A stretch of DNA of 35,168 bases from JBBTXJ01 sp038061815 (GCA_038061815.1 JBBTYK010000032.1:1-35168); one strand, 5' to 3'. Shown: positions 1-8,398, counted from the first letter of the stretch. A program made the numbers and translations. The notes: generated from the letters alone by a model not told the origin.

Positions 1-927
1 CTCTCGCGTTATAAAAAACAAATTTTGGAACACCTTGAAAAACATCCAGAGTTTGTTCAACCCGTTGCGCGGCGGAACGAAATCACGGCGTTTCTCCGCG
101 ACCACGCCGATGATTTTTCCATTTCTCGCAAGAATTTAGCATGGGGGATACCGGTGCCCGGTGACGCATCGCAAACCGTGTACGTGTGGTTTGACGCGCT
201 CATCAATTACATCAGCGCCGTTGGGTATGGCGCGGATGAAAAACGGTTCAAACAGTGGTGGCCAGCGGATATTCACATCGTGGGGAAGGACATCATCAAA
301 TTTCATTGCGTGTATTGGCCGGCCATGTTGCTTTCTGCGGGTTTGTCGTTGCCGAAAACGGTATTTGCGCACGGGTTCTTTACCATAAACGGGCAAAAAA
401 TCAGCAAGTCGCTCGGTAATGCGGTAGACCCGCTGGATATCGTGAAAAAATACGGCAATGACACGCTGCGCTATTATTTATTGCGTGAAATTACTTTTGG
501 TGAAGACGGGGATTTCTCGTTTGAGCGCTTGCAAAAGCGTTATGAAACCGACCTTGCGAATGATTTGGGGAATCTTCTGATGCGCGTGATTACGTTGGCA
601 GTCAAAGGCGGATACGGTTCGCCTTCGGCACGAACAAACAAGGGCTCGGCCGCGTATCATAAAGCGATGCAAAATTTTGCGTTTCACACGGCGCTTGACA
701 TTATATGGGGACATATAACCGCGGCCAATAAACGTTTGACAGATGAAAAACCATGGGAGAATCTCGCATCAAAAAAAAGCGAGACGTGTATCAAGGAAAT
801 GCTCGCCGAATTATTGTTGGTGGCGGAACTGATTGCGCCGTTTATGCCGGAAACGTCTGAAAAAATGCTCGTACAGATTAAGAGTTTAAAAACCGAACCG
901 CTTTTCCCGCGGTTTGAAACGAAATAA
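1..927 (+). CDS. metG: Methionyl-tRNA synthetase, C-terminal part (5' end outside window)
   Basis: Class I aminoacyl-tRNA synthetase that charges tRNA-Met in the cytoplasm. The reading frame is open from base 1 (LSRYKKQILEHL), so the gene starts upstream of the window; an internal TTG at 25 is not the start. Visible family landmarks are WFDALINYISAVGYG, GKDIIKFHCVYWPAMLL and the KMSKS-type loop KISKS at fragment residues 133-137 (bases 397-411), followed by the alpha-helical anticodon-binding domain. The protein stops at FPRFETK, without the C-terminal Trbp111/EMAP-like tRNA-binding domain found in many bacterial MetRS, so it is the short form. The cvpA-family gene follows 5 bases later. Confidence 0.95.
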   Translation, partial: LSRYKKQILEHLEKHPEFVQPVARRNEITAFLRDHADDFSISRKNLAWGIPVPGDASQTVYVWFDALINYISAVGYGADEKRFKQWWPADIHIVGKDIIKFHCVYWPAMLLSAGLSLPKTVFAHGFFTINGQKISKSLGNAVDPLDIVKKYGNDTLRYYLLREITFGEDGDFSFERLQKRYETDLANDLGNLLMRVITLAVKGGYGSPSARTNKGSAAYHKAMQNFAFHTALDIIWGHITAANKRLTDEKPWENLASKKSETCIKEMLAELLLVAELIAPFMPETSEKMLVQIKSLKTEPLFPRFETK

Positions 928-932
928 GGAGT

Positions 933-1436
933 ATGTCGTATCTTGATATCGTGTTGCTGGTGGCGCTCGCGGGATTTGCGCTGTTTGGTTTTTGGTCCGG
1001 ATTCATTCAGTCCATCGGGTCCATCGTAGGCGCTATCGCAGGCGCCGTCTTGGCGAATCAGTATTTCGTGCCGGTTTCGGGATGGGTGATTGCGCGGACC
1101 GGCTGGGGCGAAAATACGGCTCGCGTTATCACGTTTTTGCTTCTGTTTATTGTCATTGCGCGTCTGGTTGGGCTCGTCTTTTGGCTCGCGGAAAAATTAT
1201 TGCGCCTTGTGCCGTTCGGACGCATGGCGAATCGCATCTCCGGCGCCGCGCTCGGGTTTGTTGAGGGAGTTATCGCCATCGGCGTGTTTGCCTATTTAAC
1301 GGACAAACTGCCGCTTGCCGGCGCATTTGGCGGCACCATTAATCAGTCATGGGTCATTGACCTCTTGCAGCCGTTCTCCGTTCGCGTGTTTGATAAACTG
1401 CCGTGGCTTTTTTCTCATGTGATGAAACTGTTATAA
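933..1436 (+). CDS. CvpA-family membrane protein
   Basis: The 167-residue protein looks like the CvpA (colicin V production) family of small inner-membrane proteins. The N-terminal pattern MSYLDIVLLVALAGFALFGF followed by a Gly/Ala-rich second helix is typical, and about four hydrophobic segments are visible (roughly residues 5-20, 25-45, 66-85 and 105-125). The molecular role of the family is poorly defined; it has been linked to purine biosynthesis regulation, colicin export and envelope homeostasis. An AAGGAG sequence overlaps the metG stop codon but sits only about 1 base from the ATG, closer than usual for a Shine-Dalgarno. tatD begins 2 bases after its stop, so metG-cvpA-tatD is probably one operon. 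Confidence 0.8.
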   Translation: MSYLDIVLLVALAGFALFGFWSGFIQSIGSIVGAIAGAVLANQYFVPVSGWVIARTGWGENTARVITFLLLFIVIARLVGLVFWLAEKLLRLVPFGRMANRISGAALGFVEGVIAIGVFAYLTDKLPLAGAFGGTINQSWVIDLLQPFSVRVFDKLPWLFSHVMKLL

Positions 1437-1438
1437 CT

Positions 1439-2314
1439 ATGCCGCTGTTTGACACGCATTGCCATTTGCAATTCAAAGCGTTTGACGGCCATCGCGATGA
1501 GGTGATTGGGCGCTGTTTGGAAAAAGGCATGCAGATGCTGACCGTCGGCACGCAACGCGACACGAGCGCCGCGGCGGTGGAGCTTGCGAAAACGAGCCAT
1601 GGGCAGATATTCGCGGCGGTTGGGCTGCATCCGATTCATTTGCATCCGCGGTTTATTGACGAAAAGGAGGGCGCGTTTATGAGCCGCGAAGAAGATTTTG
1701 ATGACGCGCACTATCGCGAACTGGCACAGGCGCCGGAGGTCATTGCGATAGGGGAGACCGGTTTGGATTTTTATCATCTGCCCGATGATGTGCCGCGTGA
1801 TGCGGTGATAAAAAAACAAACCGCGGTGTTTTTACAGCACGTACAATTGGCAAAAGAACTCAATAAAGCGATGGTCATTCATTGCCGCGCCGCCTATCGC
1901 GAACTTGCGGATGCACTGCGGCCGCATCCGGAGATTCGCGGAACGGTGCACTGTTTTACCGGCACAGAGGAAGAAGCCGAATGGTTGCTTGGGCTCGGTT
2001 TGCATATCGGTTTTACCGGTATCATCACGTTTCCGCCGCGCGCGGAAAATCCGCAGGCGCAAGAGCGTTTGCTGGAAGCCGTGCGCCGCGTCCCTTTGGA
2101 ACGGCTTCTCATTGAAACCGATGCGCCGTATCTTGCGCCGGCCGCGTATCGCGGCAAACAGTGTGAACCGTGGATGGTGGAGGAGGTGGCGAAAAAAGTG
2201 GCGGAATTGAAGGGGCTGGATGTCGCCATCGTCAAAAACGCCACTACCGAAAACGCAGAAAAACTGTTCGGCATAAGCGATAATCCGCACACCAAAAGCT
2301 TCATTTCGTGGTAA
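1439..2314 (+). CDS. tatD: TatD-family metal-dependent hydrolase/DNase
   Basis: TatD-family TIM-barrel metallohydrolase, 291 residues, expected to act as a 3'-5' DNase. The metal ligands are all in place: H7 and H9 (DTHCHL), E106 (GETGLDFY), H148 (VIHCR), H171 (VHCFTG) and D228 (IETDAP). The start at 1439 is chosen because DTHCHL must lie at the extreme N-terminus; an in-frame ATG at 1403 would add 12 residues encoded inside the upstream CvpA gene. No Shine-Dalgarno precedes the ATG. MetG and TatD are often neighbours in bacteria, which fits the local order metG-cvpA-tatD. Confidence 0.93.
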   Translation: MPLFDTHCHLQFKAFDGHRDEVIGRCLEKGMQMLTVGTQRDTSAAAVELAKTSHGQIFAAVGLHPIHLHPRFIDEKEGAFMSREEDFDDAHYRELAQAPEVIAIGETGLDFYHLPDDVPRDAVIKKQTAVFLQHVQLAKELNKAMVIHCRAAYRELADALRPHPEIRGTVHCFTGTEEEAEWLLGLGLHIGFTGIITFPPRAENPQAQERLLEAVRRVPLERLLIETDAPYLAPAAYRGKQCEPWMVEEVAKKVAELKGLDVAIVKNATTENAEKLFGISDNPHTKSFISW

Positions 2315-2320
2315 CGTATA

Positions 2321-2329
2321 TGGTATACT
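2321..2329 (+). promoter_or_regulatory. Extended -10 promoter, leaderless start
   Basis: TGGTATACT is an extended -10 element (TGn plus TATACT at 2324-2329). Only 6 bases separate it from the ATG at 2336, so the predicted transcription start is at or next to the A of the start codon. No good -35 was seen. Confidence 0.6.
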
Positions 2330-2335
2330 GGCGAT

Positions 2336-4615
2336 ATGGTAGAAGGTCTTTCGGTTCCGGAACAAGTGTTTGAACCAATCGAAAATCCGCGCAAGGAAGA
2401 GCTTCGCGCAAAAATGAAACTCCTCGATGATGCGCGGAGTCGTATTTTATTTGACGCGGGACAGCGGGTGCTCACGAAACAGGAAAAAAAGGCGATTATG
2501 AAGTGGATGAAAGCGGGCGGCAAGGAGGAAACGTGGCCGCTTGACGACAACATTACGCGTGAAAATTACCGAGAACGTCTCGCGCCGTATGGTGTTGTTG
2601 ATTTGGTTGACCCAAACCATATCACCGGCCGAAACGATATTTACAATTTGGTGAATCGGCAATACGTGACGTTGTTGCAGGAATTGGAGCAGTTGAATCG
2701 GGAGCCGCAACGATTCCGTCCGGTAGGCGGCGCGCCGCCGGTTGCAGTTGCGCCGGTTGTCGCGCCGGTTACAGCCGCGCGCGAGACCGCTCCCGTTGAA
2801 CCTTCTCCTGTAAAACTGCCGGCGGCAGAACAACCGGTGGAACATCCCGAACCGGCGGTTGTTGAATTGGATGAATTTGATGAAGAAAAAAATCTGCAAA
2901 ACGCCCGCTCGTGGAAAGTGTGGGAAATGCTTTTCGCCATGTTGCACGCCATGCAGAAGCATCCTGAACAGTTTGAGGAATTGCGAGACAAATCTCCCGA
3001 GGAGCTGACCGCAAAATTGCGCGATGAAGGCCCTCGTTTATTGCAAGAATACATTCGCGTTGCCACGCGCGGTGAAATGGCATGGGACAATGAGCGCCAG
3101 CTGTGGGATGTGCTGGACCAAGGCAAGCTCACAAATATGGATGTTAAAGTGGGCCTTTTAGTGCTCAAGCGCGCCGGTTTTAAGGTTGAGCTTTCACCTG
3201 ACCATCTGCAATTGGTTCCTCCCGGCACGGAAGCGGCAGCGCATCCGTTTGTGCTGCAATTTGATACGGCGGATACGGATAAACGAAAACAACTTGAAGC
3301 GGCGGCCGCGGCAAAAAGAGAGGCCGTTCCGGCGCTACACATTGAAAGCGCGCATTCACCGGACACAAATCTCGCGTCAGGGGAATACCGCATAACCGTT
3401 GACCATCACACCGACGACCCGCGCGAGCGCAAGACGTCCGGAGCGCAGCTGTTGTATGATTATTTTTTGGCTGCGGGTTTGGGTGATTTTGCCAATCACC
3501 GGCGCGACCCTGCGCTGGAACGACTGCTCGCTTTTACCAACGCGCACGACAACGGCGAATTTCCGCCGCGCCGCGATTTCTATCTGCGTTCAGCCGCCAC
3601 ATTGTGGGGTGTTGCCGGCGATAGTCGCGTTTCGGCGGCCGTGCTTTATCGCATAATGGAACGTGGACGGAATCCGGAAGATGCGTTGCTGGAGGAAGAC
3701 CTCAACGAGACGATTGACGAGGGAAAAACGGTTCGCGACCTGGTGGTGAAGAAAAAATGGCAGACAGAAAGAGATGCCCGTGAATTTGATTTTTGGCGCA
3801 AACAAGGTTACGTGATTGAAACCGATTACGGTCCGCTGTTCGTCAGCGTTCAAACGCCGGGACGATACATGCCGAAGCAAATAACCGCAAAAGCATACGG
3901 TGGCGTGCCGAATGTGCTCATTTGGACGCCGGAAAAACACTCGTTCTTTTTGGCGATTGGCGGCGGAAAATCTTTTTCAGAAGATATCAAATTCCCGCAG
4001 GAGGGGACGGAGGTCGTCCGCCGCAGTCTCGCCATATTCAAACGGCAGGTGCGGACGCCTCAAGAATTGACCGCCACATTGACTGAAATATTATGGCCGT
4101 TGTCTCCGCGCACGCCGCGGCATATCGGCGGCGATTTGTGGGCGTATATGCAGAATATCGTGGGACCGGAAACAACGCACCCCACACTCTTTTCTATCTT
4201 TACGAACGTGCCTGAAAAACGCGACGCGGTAATCGCGGAGTTCGCGCGGCGGCGCAATAGTCTGCCCGAATTAAAGCGGGCAATCGCGGAGACGAAAGAC
4301 GAGACCAAAAATACCTATCAAGAAATTTTTGACCTCGTGCAACGTACATTGCAGCCGCGGCCTCACTCGGAACCGCCGCCTCCAGCGCCTGCGCCGTCTT
4401 CTGAACCAGAACCGCCTCCGCCGCCTGCGGCTGTTGAAAAAACAGAGGAGGCCGATGCCACGCGCGCAGCATCCGAACTCGCGGCTGATTACCAAAAAAC
4501 AAAAGAAGCCGCCTTCGCCGCCAAAAAACGCAAGCAGCAGCTGCTGCGAGAGAAGAAACGGCAGAAAGGCGCGGGCCTTAAAAGCGGTGAAGGAGGAGAG
4601 GATTCCGAAGGATAA
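2336..4615 (+). CDS. Large hypothetical protein with a DHH-phosphoesterase-like motif
   Basis: I do not recognise a named family for this 759-residue protein. The N-terminal 120 residues are charged and helical. A Pro/Ala/Val-rich linker follows (about 127-175). In the middle, near residues 350-420, is ITVDHHTDDP, then TSGAQLLYDYF and LLAFTNAHDNG, which resemble the third and fourth motifs of DHH phosphoesterases (NrnA/RecJ type). I could not identify a convincing DxD motif I, so activity is doubtful. A region near residues 480-640 has no known match. The C-terminus has a proline-rich stretch and then a Lys/Arg-rich tail that could bind nucleic acid. The gene has its own extended -10 promoter and no Shine-Dalgarno. 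It is predicted to be cytoplasmic, as no signal peptide or membrane helix is visible. Confidence 0.7.
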   Translation: MVEGLSVPEQVFEPIENPRKEELRAKMKLLDDARSRILFDAGQRVLTKQEKKAIMKWMKAGGKEETWPLDDNITRENYRERLAPYGVVDLVDPNHITGRNDIYNLVNRQYVTLLQELEQLNREPQRFRPVGGAPPVAVAPVVAPVTAARETAPVEPSPVKLPAAEQPVEHPEPAVVELDEFDEEKNLQNARSWKVWEMLFAMLHAMQKHPEQFEELRDKSPEELTAKLRDEGPRLLQEYIRVATRGEMAWDNERQLWDVLDQGKLTNMDVKVGLLVLKRAGFKVELSPDHLQLVPPGTEAAAHPFVLQFDTADTDKRKQLEAAAAAKREAVPALHIESAHSPDTNLASGEYRITVDHHTDDPRERKTSGAQLLYDYFLAAGLGDFANHRRDPALERLLAFTNAHDNGEFPPRRDFYLRSAATLWGVAGDSRVSAAVLYRIMERGRNPEDALLEEDLNETIDEGKTVRDLVVKKKWQTERDAREFDFWRKQGYVIETDYGPLFVSVQTPGRYMPKQITAKAYGGVPNVLIWTPEKHSFFLAIGGGKSFSEDIKFPQEGTEVVRRSLAIFKRQVRTPQELTATLTEILWPLSPRTPRHIGGDLWAYMQNIVGPETTHPTLFSIFTNVPEKRDAVIAEFARRRNSLPELKRAIAETKDETKNTYQEIFDLVQRTLQPRPHSEPPPPAPAPSSEPEPPPPPAAVEKTEEADATRAASELAADYQKTKEAAFAAKKRKQQLLREKKRQKGAGLKSGEGGEDSEG

Positions 4616-4626
4616 AATTTATCCCC

Positions 4627-4655
4627 TTGAAAGATTCAAGCGCGCCCCGTATAAT
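4627..4655 (+). promoter_or_regulatory. Sigma-70-type promoter of the ATP synthase operon
   Basis: TTGAAA (4627-4632), a 17-base spacer and a perfect TATAAT (4650-4655) form a near-consensus promoter. The ATG chosen for the first operon gene (4667) is 11 bases beyond the -10, giving a predicted leader of about 5 bases. A small palindrome, GGATAAAATTTATCC (4610-4624), overlaps the stop codon of the upstream gene just before the -35. Confidence 0.8.
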
Positions 4656-4666
4656 GGGTGCGCTTT

Positions 4667-4897
4667 ATGATAGACCGTCGTTATTGGCTTTTTGGGCTTC
4701 GGATTGCGGGAGATTTTGGCGCAACCATTGCAATTCCCGTCGTTGTGTTGGCATATTTGGGGAATCGTTTGGATGTTCGTTTTGCCACCGCCCCGTGGCT
4801 GCTCATCGCGGGATTTGCGCTTGCCGCGCTTTTTTCCGGCGCGCTCATTTATCGCAAGGCAAAACGATACGGCAAAGAATATCAAAATCTCAAATAA
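4667..4897 (+). CDS. AtpZ/AtpI-like ATP synthase accessory membrane protein
   Basis: Small membrane protein (76 residues from ATG 4667) at the head of the ATP synthase operon, matching the AtpZ/ATPase_gene1 pattern. It has two transmembrane helices, the first containing GDFGATIAIPVVVLAYLG and ending in NRLDVRF, and the second APWLLIAGFALAALFSGAL, then a basic tail. Family members assist c-ring assembly or Mg/Ca transport for ATP synthase. A GTG at 4658 is an alternative start (three residues longer), but it lies only 2 bases after the -10 box, so 4667 is preferred. atpB begins 3 bases after the stop. Confidence 0.75.
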   Translation: MIDRRYWLFGLRIAGDFGATIAIPVVVLAYLGNRLDVRFATAPWLLIAGFALAALFSGALIYRKAKRYGKEYQNLK

Positions 4898-4900
4898 TCT

Positions 4901-5686
4901 ATGGCTATTCCTCCATTGGCGGCTGAACCGCTGTTCCACATCGGCGCGCTCTCTGTCACCAACGCGATGGTGAACGGGTGGATTGCGCTTGCGTTTTTTG
5001 TCGGCGTGGCCGGCGCCATTCGCGCGCGCGTGACGCGGATTCCGCGCGGTTTGCAAAATGTCGCGGAGTGGCTGCTGGAGCGATTGCTGGAATTTTTTGA
5101 CCAGGTTACGCGCGAACGCGCGAAGTCGGAGCGCTTTTTGCCGTTTGTCGGAACGCTTTTCTTCTTCATTTTGTTTTCAAACTGGATTGGCATTCTGCCG
5201 GGCATTGGTTCCATCGGCATGTGGCTGCGCGTGCACGGTGAAATAGAATTGGTGCCATTGTTTCGTCCGGTCAACAGCGACCTCAACATGACGCTCGCCA
5301 TGGGCGTATTGGCGGTGACGCTTTCGCACGTGTTCGGCATCGTTACCGTCGGCTTTTTTAAGCACGTCGGCAAATTCATCCAGCTCGGCCACATTTTTCG
5401 CAGCCTCACCAAAGGCCCGCTCGCTATTTTTTCCGCCGTAATAGAATTTTTTGTGGGGTTGCTTGAAATTATCAGCGAGATTGCTAAAATGGTGTCTCTC
5501 TCGCTCCGGTTGTTCGGCAATATTTTTGCGGGCGAGGTGCTTTTAACCGTGATGGCCGGATTGGTCGCCGTGCTGGTGCCATTGCCGTTTATGGCGCTTG
5601 AATTGATTGTGGGTTTGATACAGGCGATGGTTTTTGCTATGCTAACTCTTGTTTATTTAACGGTGGCTACCAGTGAGCCCCACTAA
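4901..5686 (+). CDS. atpB: ATP synthase F0 subunit a
   Basis: Membrane subunit a of F-type ATP synthase, which forms the proton half-channels beside the c-ring. The 261 residues contain about five or six hydrophobic helices. The essential arginine is R203 in the conserved context SLRLFGNIFAGE. The C-terminal helix has the usual LIVGLIQAMVFAMLTLVYL pattern. The start at 4901 follows the previous stop closely and has no Shine-Dalgarno. The 3' end overlaps the possible GTG start of atpE, suggesting coupled translation. Confidence 0.96.
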   Translation: MAIPPLAAEPLFHIGALSVTNAMVNGWIALAFFVGVAGAIRARVTRIPRGLQNVAEWLLERLLEFFDQVTRERAKSERFLPFVGTLFFFILFSNWIGILPGIGSIGMWLRVHGEIELVPLFRPVNSDLNMTLAMGVLAVTLSHVFGIVTVGFFKHVGKFIQLGHIFRSLTKGPLAIFSAVIEFFVGLLEIISEIAKMVSLSLRLFGNIFAGEVLLTVMAGLVAVLVPLPFMALELIVGLIQAMVFAMLTLVYLTVATSEPH

Positions 5687-5696
5687 TTCATTCGTT

Positions 5697-5924
5697 ATGG
5701 AGAAACTTGACCCGGAGTCAATCCGTACCCTCACGAAAGGTCTGACCATGGCCATCGGCGGCCTTTCGCCGGCGTTTGCGATTGGGTGGATAGTGTCGCG
5801 CGCGATGGAAGCCATCGGCCGCAACCCGGAAGCCGCGGGAAAATTGTTTGTCCCCATGCTGTTGGGCGCGGCATTCGCCGAAGCAATTGCGATTTACGCC
5901 CTCGTGGTGGTGTTTACCCTGTAA
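5697..5924 (+). CDS. atpE: ATP synthase F0 subunit c
   Basis: Two-helix subunit c of the rotor ring, 75 residues from ATG 5697 (an in-frame GTG at 5673 would add eight residues and overlap atpB). The polar loop is GRNPEA (residues 41-46). The ion-carrying carboxylate is E62 in GAAFAEAIAIY. The residue after E62 is Ala, and Ile occupies the place of the Na+-coordinating Gln in the first helix, so proton rather than sodium coupling is expected. The usual GxGxGxG packing motif of helix 1 is changed to G22-x-S24-x-A26-x-A28-x-G30, which may alter ring packing. Confidence 0.93.
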   Translation: MEKLDPESIRTLTKGLTMAIGGLSPAFAIGWIVSRAMEAIGRNPEAAGKLFVPMLLGAAFAEAIAIYALVVVFTL

Positions 5925-5933
5925 CTTATTGTC

Positions 5934-6479
5934 ATGTTTGACATCGTCTACGCCGCAACTGAAGCGGTCAATGAAGCCGAAGCGGCAACCGGCCCCATCG
6001 GCGCGCTCGGCATCAATCTCAAATTGTTCATCGCGCAGCTTATCAACTTTGCGGTGATTCTCTTGGTGCTGTGGCGATGGGCGTATCGGCCGCTGCTGCG
6101 TATCATGCATGAGCGGCAAAAGACGATTCAGGATAGTTTGGATAACGCGAAAAAAATTGAGACGCGGCTTGGGCAAGCGGAGCAGGAATATCAGGCGAAA
6201 CTGCGCGAGGCGCGCAAGGAAGCTGTTGTTGTGATGCGCCAGGCGGAAGAAGAGGCGGCGGCGCACATGAGCGCGATGAAACAAAAAACGGAGACGGAGG
6301 TGGCGAAACTCGTGCAAACCGCAAAGGCGAAAATCACTGAAGAAAAGGACGCGGCGGTTCGCGACGTGCGCGCGCATGCGGCTGGACTTATAACCGGCGC
6401 CATTGAAAAAGTGCTCGGTGAAACCATGAACGCCGAGCGGCAGGAAAAACTCGTCGCGCAGTTCCTCAAAGAAAAGTAA
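5934..6479 (+). CDS. atpF: ATP synthase F0 subunit b
   Basis: Peripheral stalk subunit b, 181 residues. After a short N-terminal stretch there is one transmembrane helix (about residues 28-48, LKLFIAQLINFAVILLVLW) followed by the RPLLRIMHERQKTIQDSL segment typical of the b subunit. A long charged coiled coil then runs to the C-terminus. It follows atpE by 9 bases and is separated from atpH by one base. The N-terminal 25 residues, rich in Glu and Ala, lie on the periplasmic side and are longer than in E. coli AtpF. Confidence 0.94.
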   Translation: MFDIVYAATEAVNEAEAATGPIGALGINLKLFIAQLINFAVILLVLWRWAYRPLLRIMHERQKTIQDSLDNAKKIETRLGQAEQEYQAKLREARKEAVVVMRQAEEEAAAHMSAMKQKTETEVAKLVQTAKAKITEEKDAAVRDVRAHAAGLITGAIEKVLGETMNAERQEKLVAQFLKEK

Positions 6480-6480
6480 T

Positions 6481-6876
6481 ATGCGCAAGAAGGTTACCGA
6501 CCGACAACTCGCCGAGGTGCTGTCGCTACTCGTGAAGGATGCCGCAGCGGATGAGCTTGAACACCGCGTGCGCGGTTTTGTGCAGTATCTCGCTGTTCAC
6601 GGATTGCTTCATCGCGGCGGGCGTATCGCGCTGGCTTTTGAAGCGGTGGAGCGCGCGGCGGCGGGACGCGACTTGATGACCATTGAAACGCCGTATCCGC
6701 TCACCGATGCCACCATAACGCACATTCAAAAAGTTCTGGATTTGACGAACATGGATGTAACGGTAAACGAAAATCGCGCCGTGCTCGGCGGCGTGCGGGT
6801 TCGCACGCGCGACCGCATTTTTGACGCGAGTATTGCGACGCAGCTCGCGCATCTTACCGCAACATTAGTGGGGTAA
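6481..6876 (+). CDS. atpH: ATP synthase F1 subunit delta, short form
   Basis: Delta (OSCP-type) subunit that connects the peripheral stalk to F1. At 131 residues it is clearly shorter than the usual ~175-180. The C-terminal signature is intact: NRAVLGGVRVRTRDRIFDAS followed by IATQLAHL, matching the strand-rich delta C-terminal region. The N-terminal helical bundle that binds alpha subunits appears reduced. Identity rests on this motif plus position between atpF and atpA. There is no frameshift or internal stop to suggest truncation of a longer gene, so the short form is probably native. Confidence 0.88.
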   Translation: MRKKVTDRQLAEVLSLLVKDAAADELEHRVRGFVQYLAVHGLLHRGGRIALAFEAVERAAAGRDLMTIETPYPLTDATITHIQKVLDLTNMDVTVNENRAVLGGVRVRTRDRIFDASIATQLAHLTATLVG

Positions 6877-6881
6877 TATCT

Positions 6882-8372
6882 ATGCAAACACAAGCGATAT
6901 TGGAACATTTACAAAAACAAATTGCGGCGTTCCGCAAGGATATTGAAGTTGCGGAAGTGGGAGCGGTGCTTGAGGTGGGCGATGGCATTGCGCGCATGAA
7001 CGGCCTCACCAAATGCCAGATGTCCGAGATGTTGGAGTTTCCCGGTAACGTGTTCGGCGTTACGCTCAATTTGGAAGAAGAAACGGTTGGCGCGGTGCTG
7101 TTGGGTGATTACGCGCATATTAAAGAGGGCGACACGGTCAAACGCACCGGCCGCATTTTGTCCGTGCCGGTCGGCGAGGCGCTGGTTGGGCGCGTCGTCA
7201 ATCCGCTCGGCGAACCGATTGACGGCAAGGGGCCTATCAAAACAAACACCACTTATCCAGTTGAAAAAATCGCGCCGCGCGTCATTACGCGCCAATCCGT
7301 CAATCAGCCGGTGCAAACCGGCATCAAAGCCATTGACGCCATGATTCCCATCGGCCGCGGCCAGCGCGAACTCATTATCGGTGACCGTCAAACCGGCAAA
7401 ACCGCAGTGGCGATTGACGCAATCATCAATCAGAAGGACCAGAACATGCTGTGCATATATGTCGCCATCGGCCAGAAAGAATCAAAGGTGGCCCGGATTG
7501 TCGCAAAATTGGAAGAAGCAGGCGCGATGGCGTACACGACGGTTGTCGTGGCGGGCGCGTCTGACCCTGCTGCGCTGTGGTACATTGCGCCATACGCCGG
7601 ATGCGCGATGGGGGAGTATTTTATGGACAAGGGGAAGGATGTGCTGGTTGTATACGATGATTTGTCCAAACAGGCGTGGGCGTATCGCGAGGTGTCGTTG
7701 TTGCTTCGCCGTCCGCCGGGCCGCGAGGCGTATCCGGGCGATGTGTTTTATCTCCACTCGCGGTTGCTTGAACGCGCCGCGAAATTAAACGCCGACCACG
7801 GCGGCGGGTCGCTCACGGCGCTGCCGATTATTGAAACGCAAGCGGGTGATGTGTCCGCATACATTCCCACAAACGTCATTTCCATTACGGACGGACAGAT
7901 TTATTTGGAAACCGATTTGTTCTATCGCGGCGTGCGGCCGGCGTTGAACGTGGGTCTCTCGGTTTCCCGCGTTGGCGGCGCGGCGCAGACGAAAATCATG
8001 AAAAAAGTTGCCGGAAAATTGCGTTTGCAGCTTGCGCAGTTCCGCGAATTGGAAGCGTTCGCGCAATTCGCCACTGACCTTGACCCGCAAACGCGCGAAC
8101 AAATTGAACGCGGCCGCCGCACGGTGGAAGTGCTCAAACAAAAACAGTATGACACCATGGATGTCGCGCATCAAGTGTGCATTCTATACGCGGTGACGAA
8201 CGGGTATCTTGATGATGTTCCGGTTGCAGAAGTGGGCGCGTGGGAGCAGAAATTCCACAAACACTTCGCAACGGCGCAGAAAAAATTGCTCGCCGCCATT
8301 GACGAGAAAAAAGAATTGACTGAAGATATTGAAAAGGAGATGAAAAAAGCGATTGAGGAGTTTAAAAAGTGA
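6882..8372 (+). CDS. atpA: ATP synthase F1 subunit alpha
   Basis: Non-catalytic nucleotide-binding subunit of F1, 496 residues. The P-loop GDRQTGKT lies at residues 167-174. The beta-barrel N-terminal domain contains GDGIARMNGL, and the segment ISITDGQIYLETDLFYRGVRPA is highly typical of alpha. Near the end, VSRVGGAAQTKIMKKVAG marks the C-terminal helical domain. The ATG at 6882 follows the atpH stop by 5 bases. Its TGA stop forms part of a perfect hairpin that separates it from atpG. Confidence 0.97.
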   Translation: MQTQAILEHLQKQIAAFRKDIEVAEVGAVLEVGDGIARMNGLTKCQMSEMLEFPGNVFGVTLNLEEETVGAVLLGDYAHIKEGDTVKRTGRILSVPVGEALVGRVVNPLGEPIDGKGPIKTNTTYPVEKIAPRVITRQSVNQPVQTGIKAIDAMIPIGRGQRELIIGDRQTGKTAVAIDAIINQKDQNMLCIYVAIGQKESKVARIVAKLEEAGAMAYTTVVVAGASDPAALWYIAPYAGCAMGEYFMDKGKDVLVVYDDLSKQAWAYREVSLLLRRPPGREAYPGDVFYLHSRLLERAAKLNADHGGGSLTALPIIETQAGDVSAYIPTNVISITDGQIYLETDLFYRGVRPALNVGLSVSRVGGAAQTKIMKKVAGKLRLQLAQFRELEAFAQFATDLDPQTREQIERGRRTVEVLKQKQYDTMDVAHQVCILYAVTNGYLDDVPVAEVGAWEQKFHKHFATAQKKLLAAIDEKKELTEDIEKEMKKAIEEFKK

Positions 8373-8398
8373 CCATTGCGGCGTAGCCGCAATGGTCA
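8370..8398 (+). repeat. Perfect 13-bp hairpin between atpA and atpG
   Basis: TGACCATTGCGGC (8370-8382) and GCCGCAATGGTCA (8386-8398) are exact inverted repeats around a GTA loop. The first TGA is the atpA stop codon. No T-run follows, so it is not a standard intrinsic terminator; it could protect or process the mRNA, or be a REP-type element. The next bases to about 8432 (GTCATCCTGGAGCCCGC and GGCGGACGATAGGAACC) resemble the GTCATyC-type intergenic repeats seen elsewhere in bacterial genomes. Confidence 0.8.

Noticed and set aside
4610..4624. Palindrome GGATAAAATTTATCC as a terminator
   Set aside because: Short stem, no GC-rich part and no following T-run. At most a weak operator next to the atp promoter.
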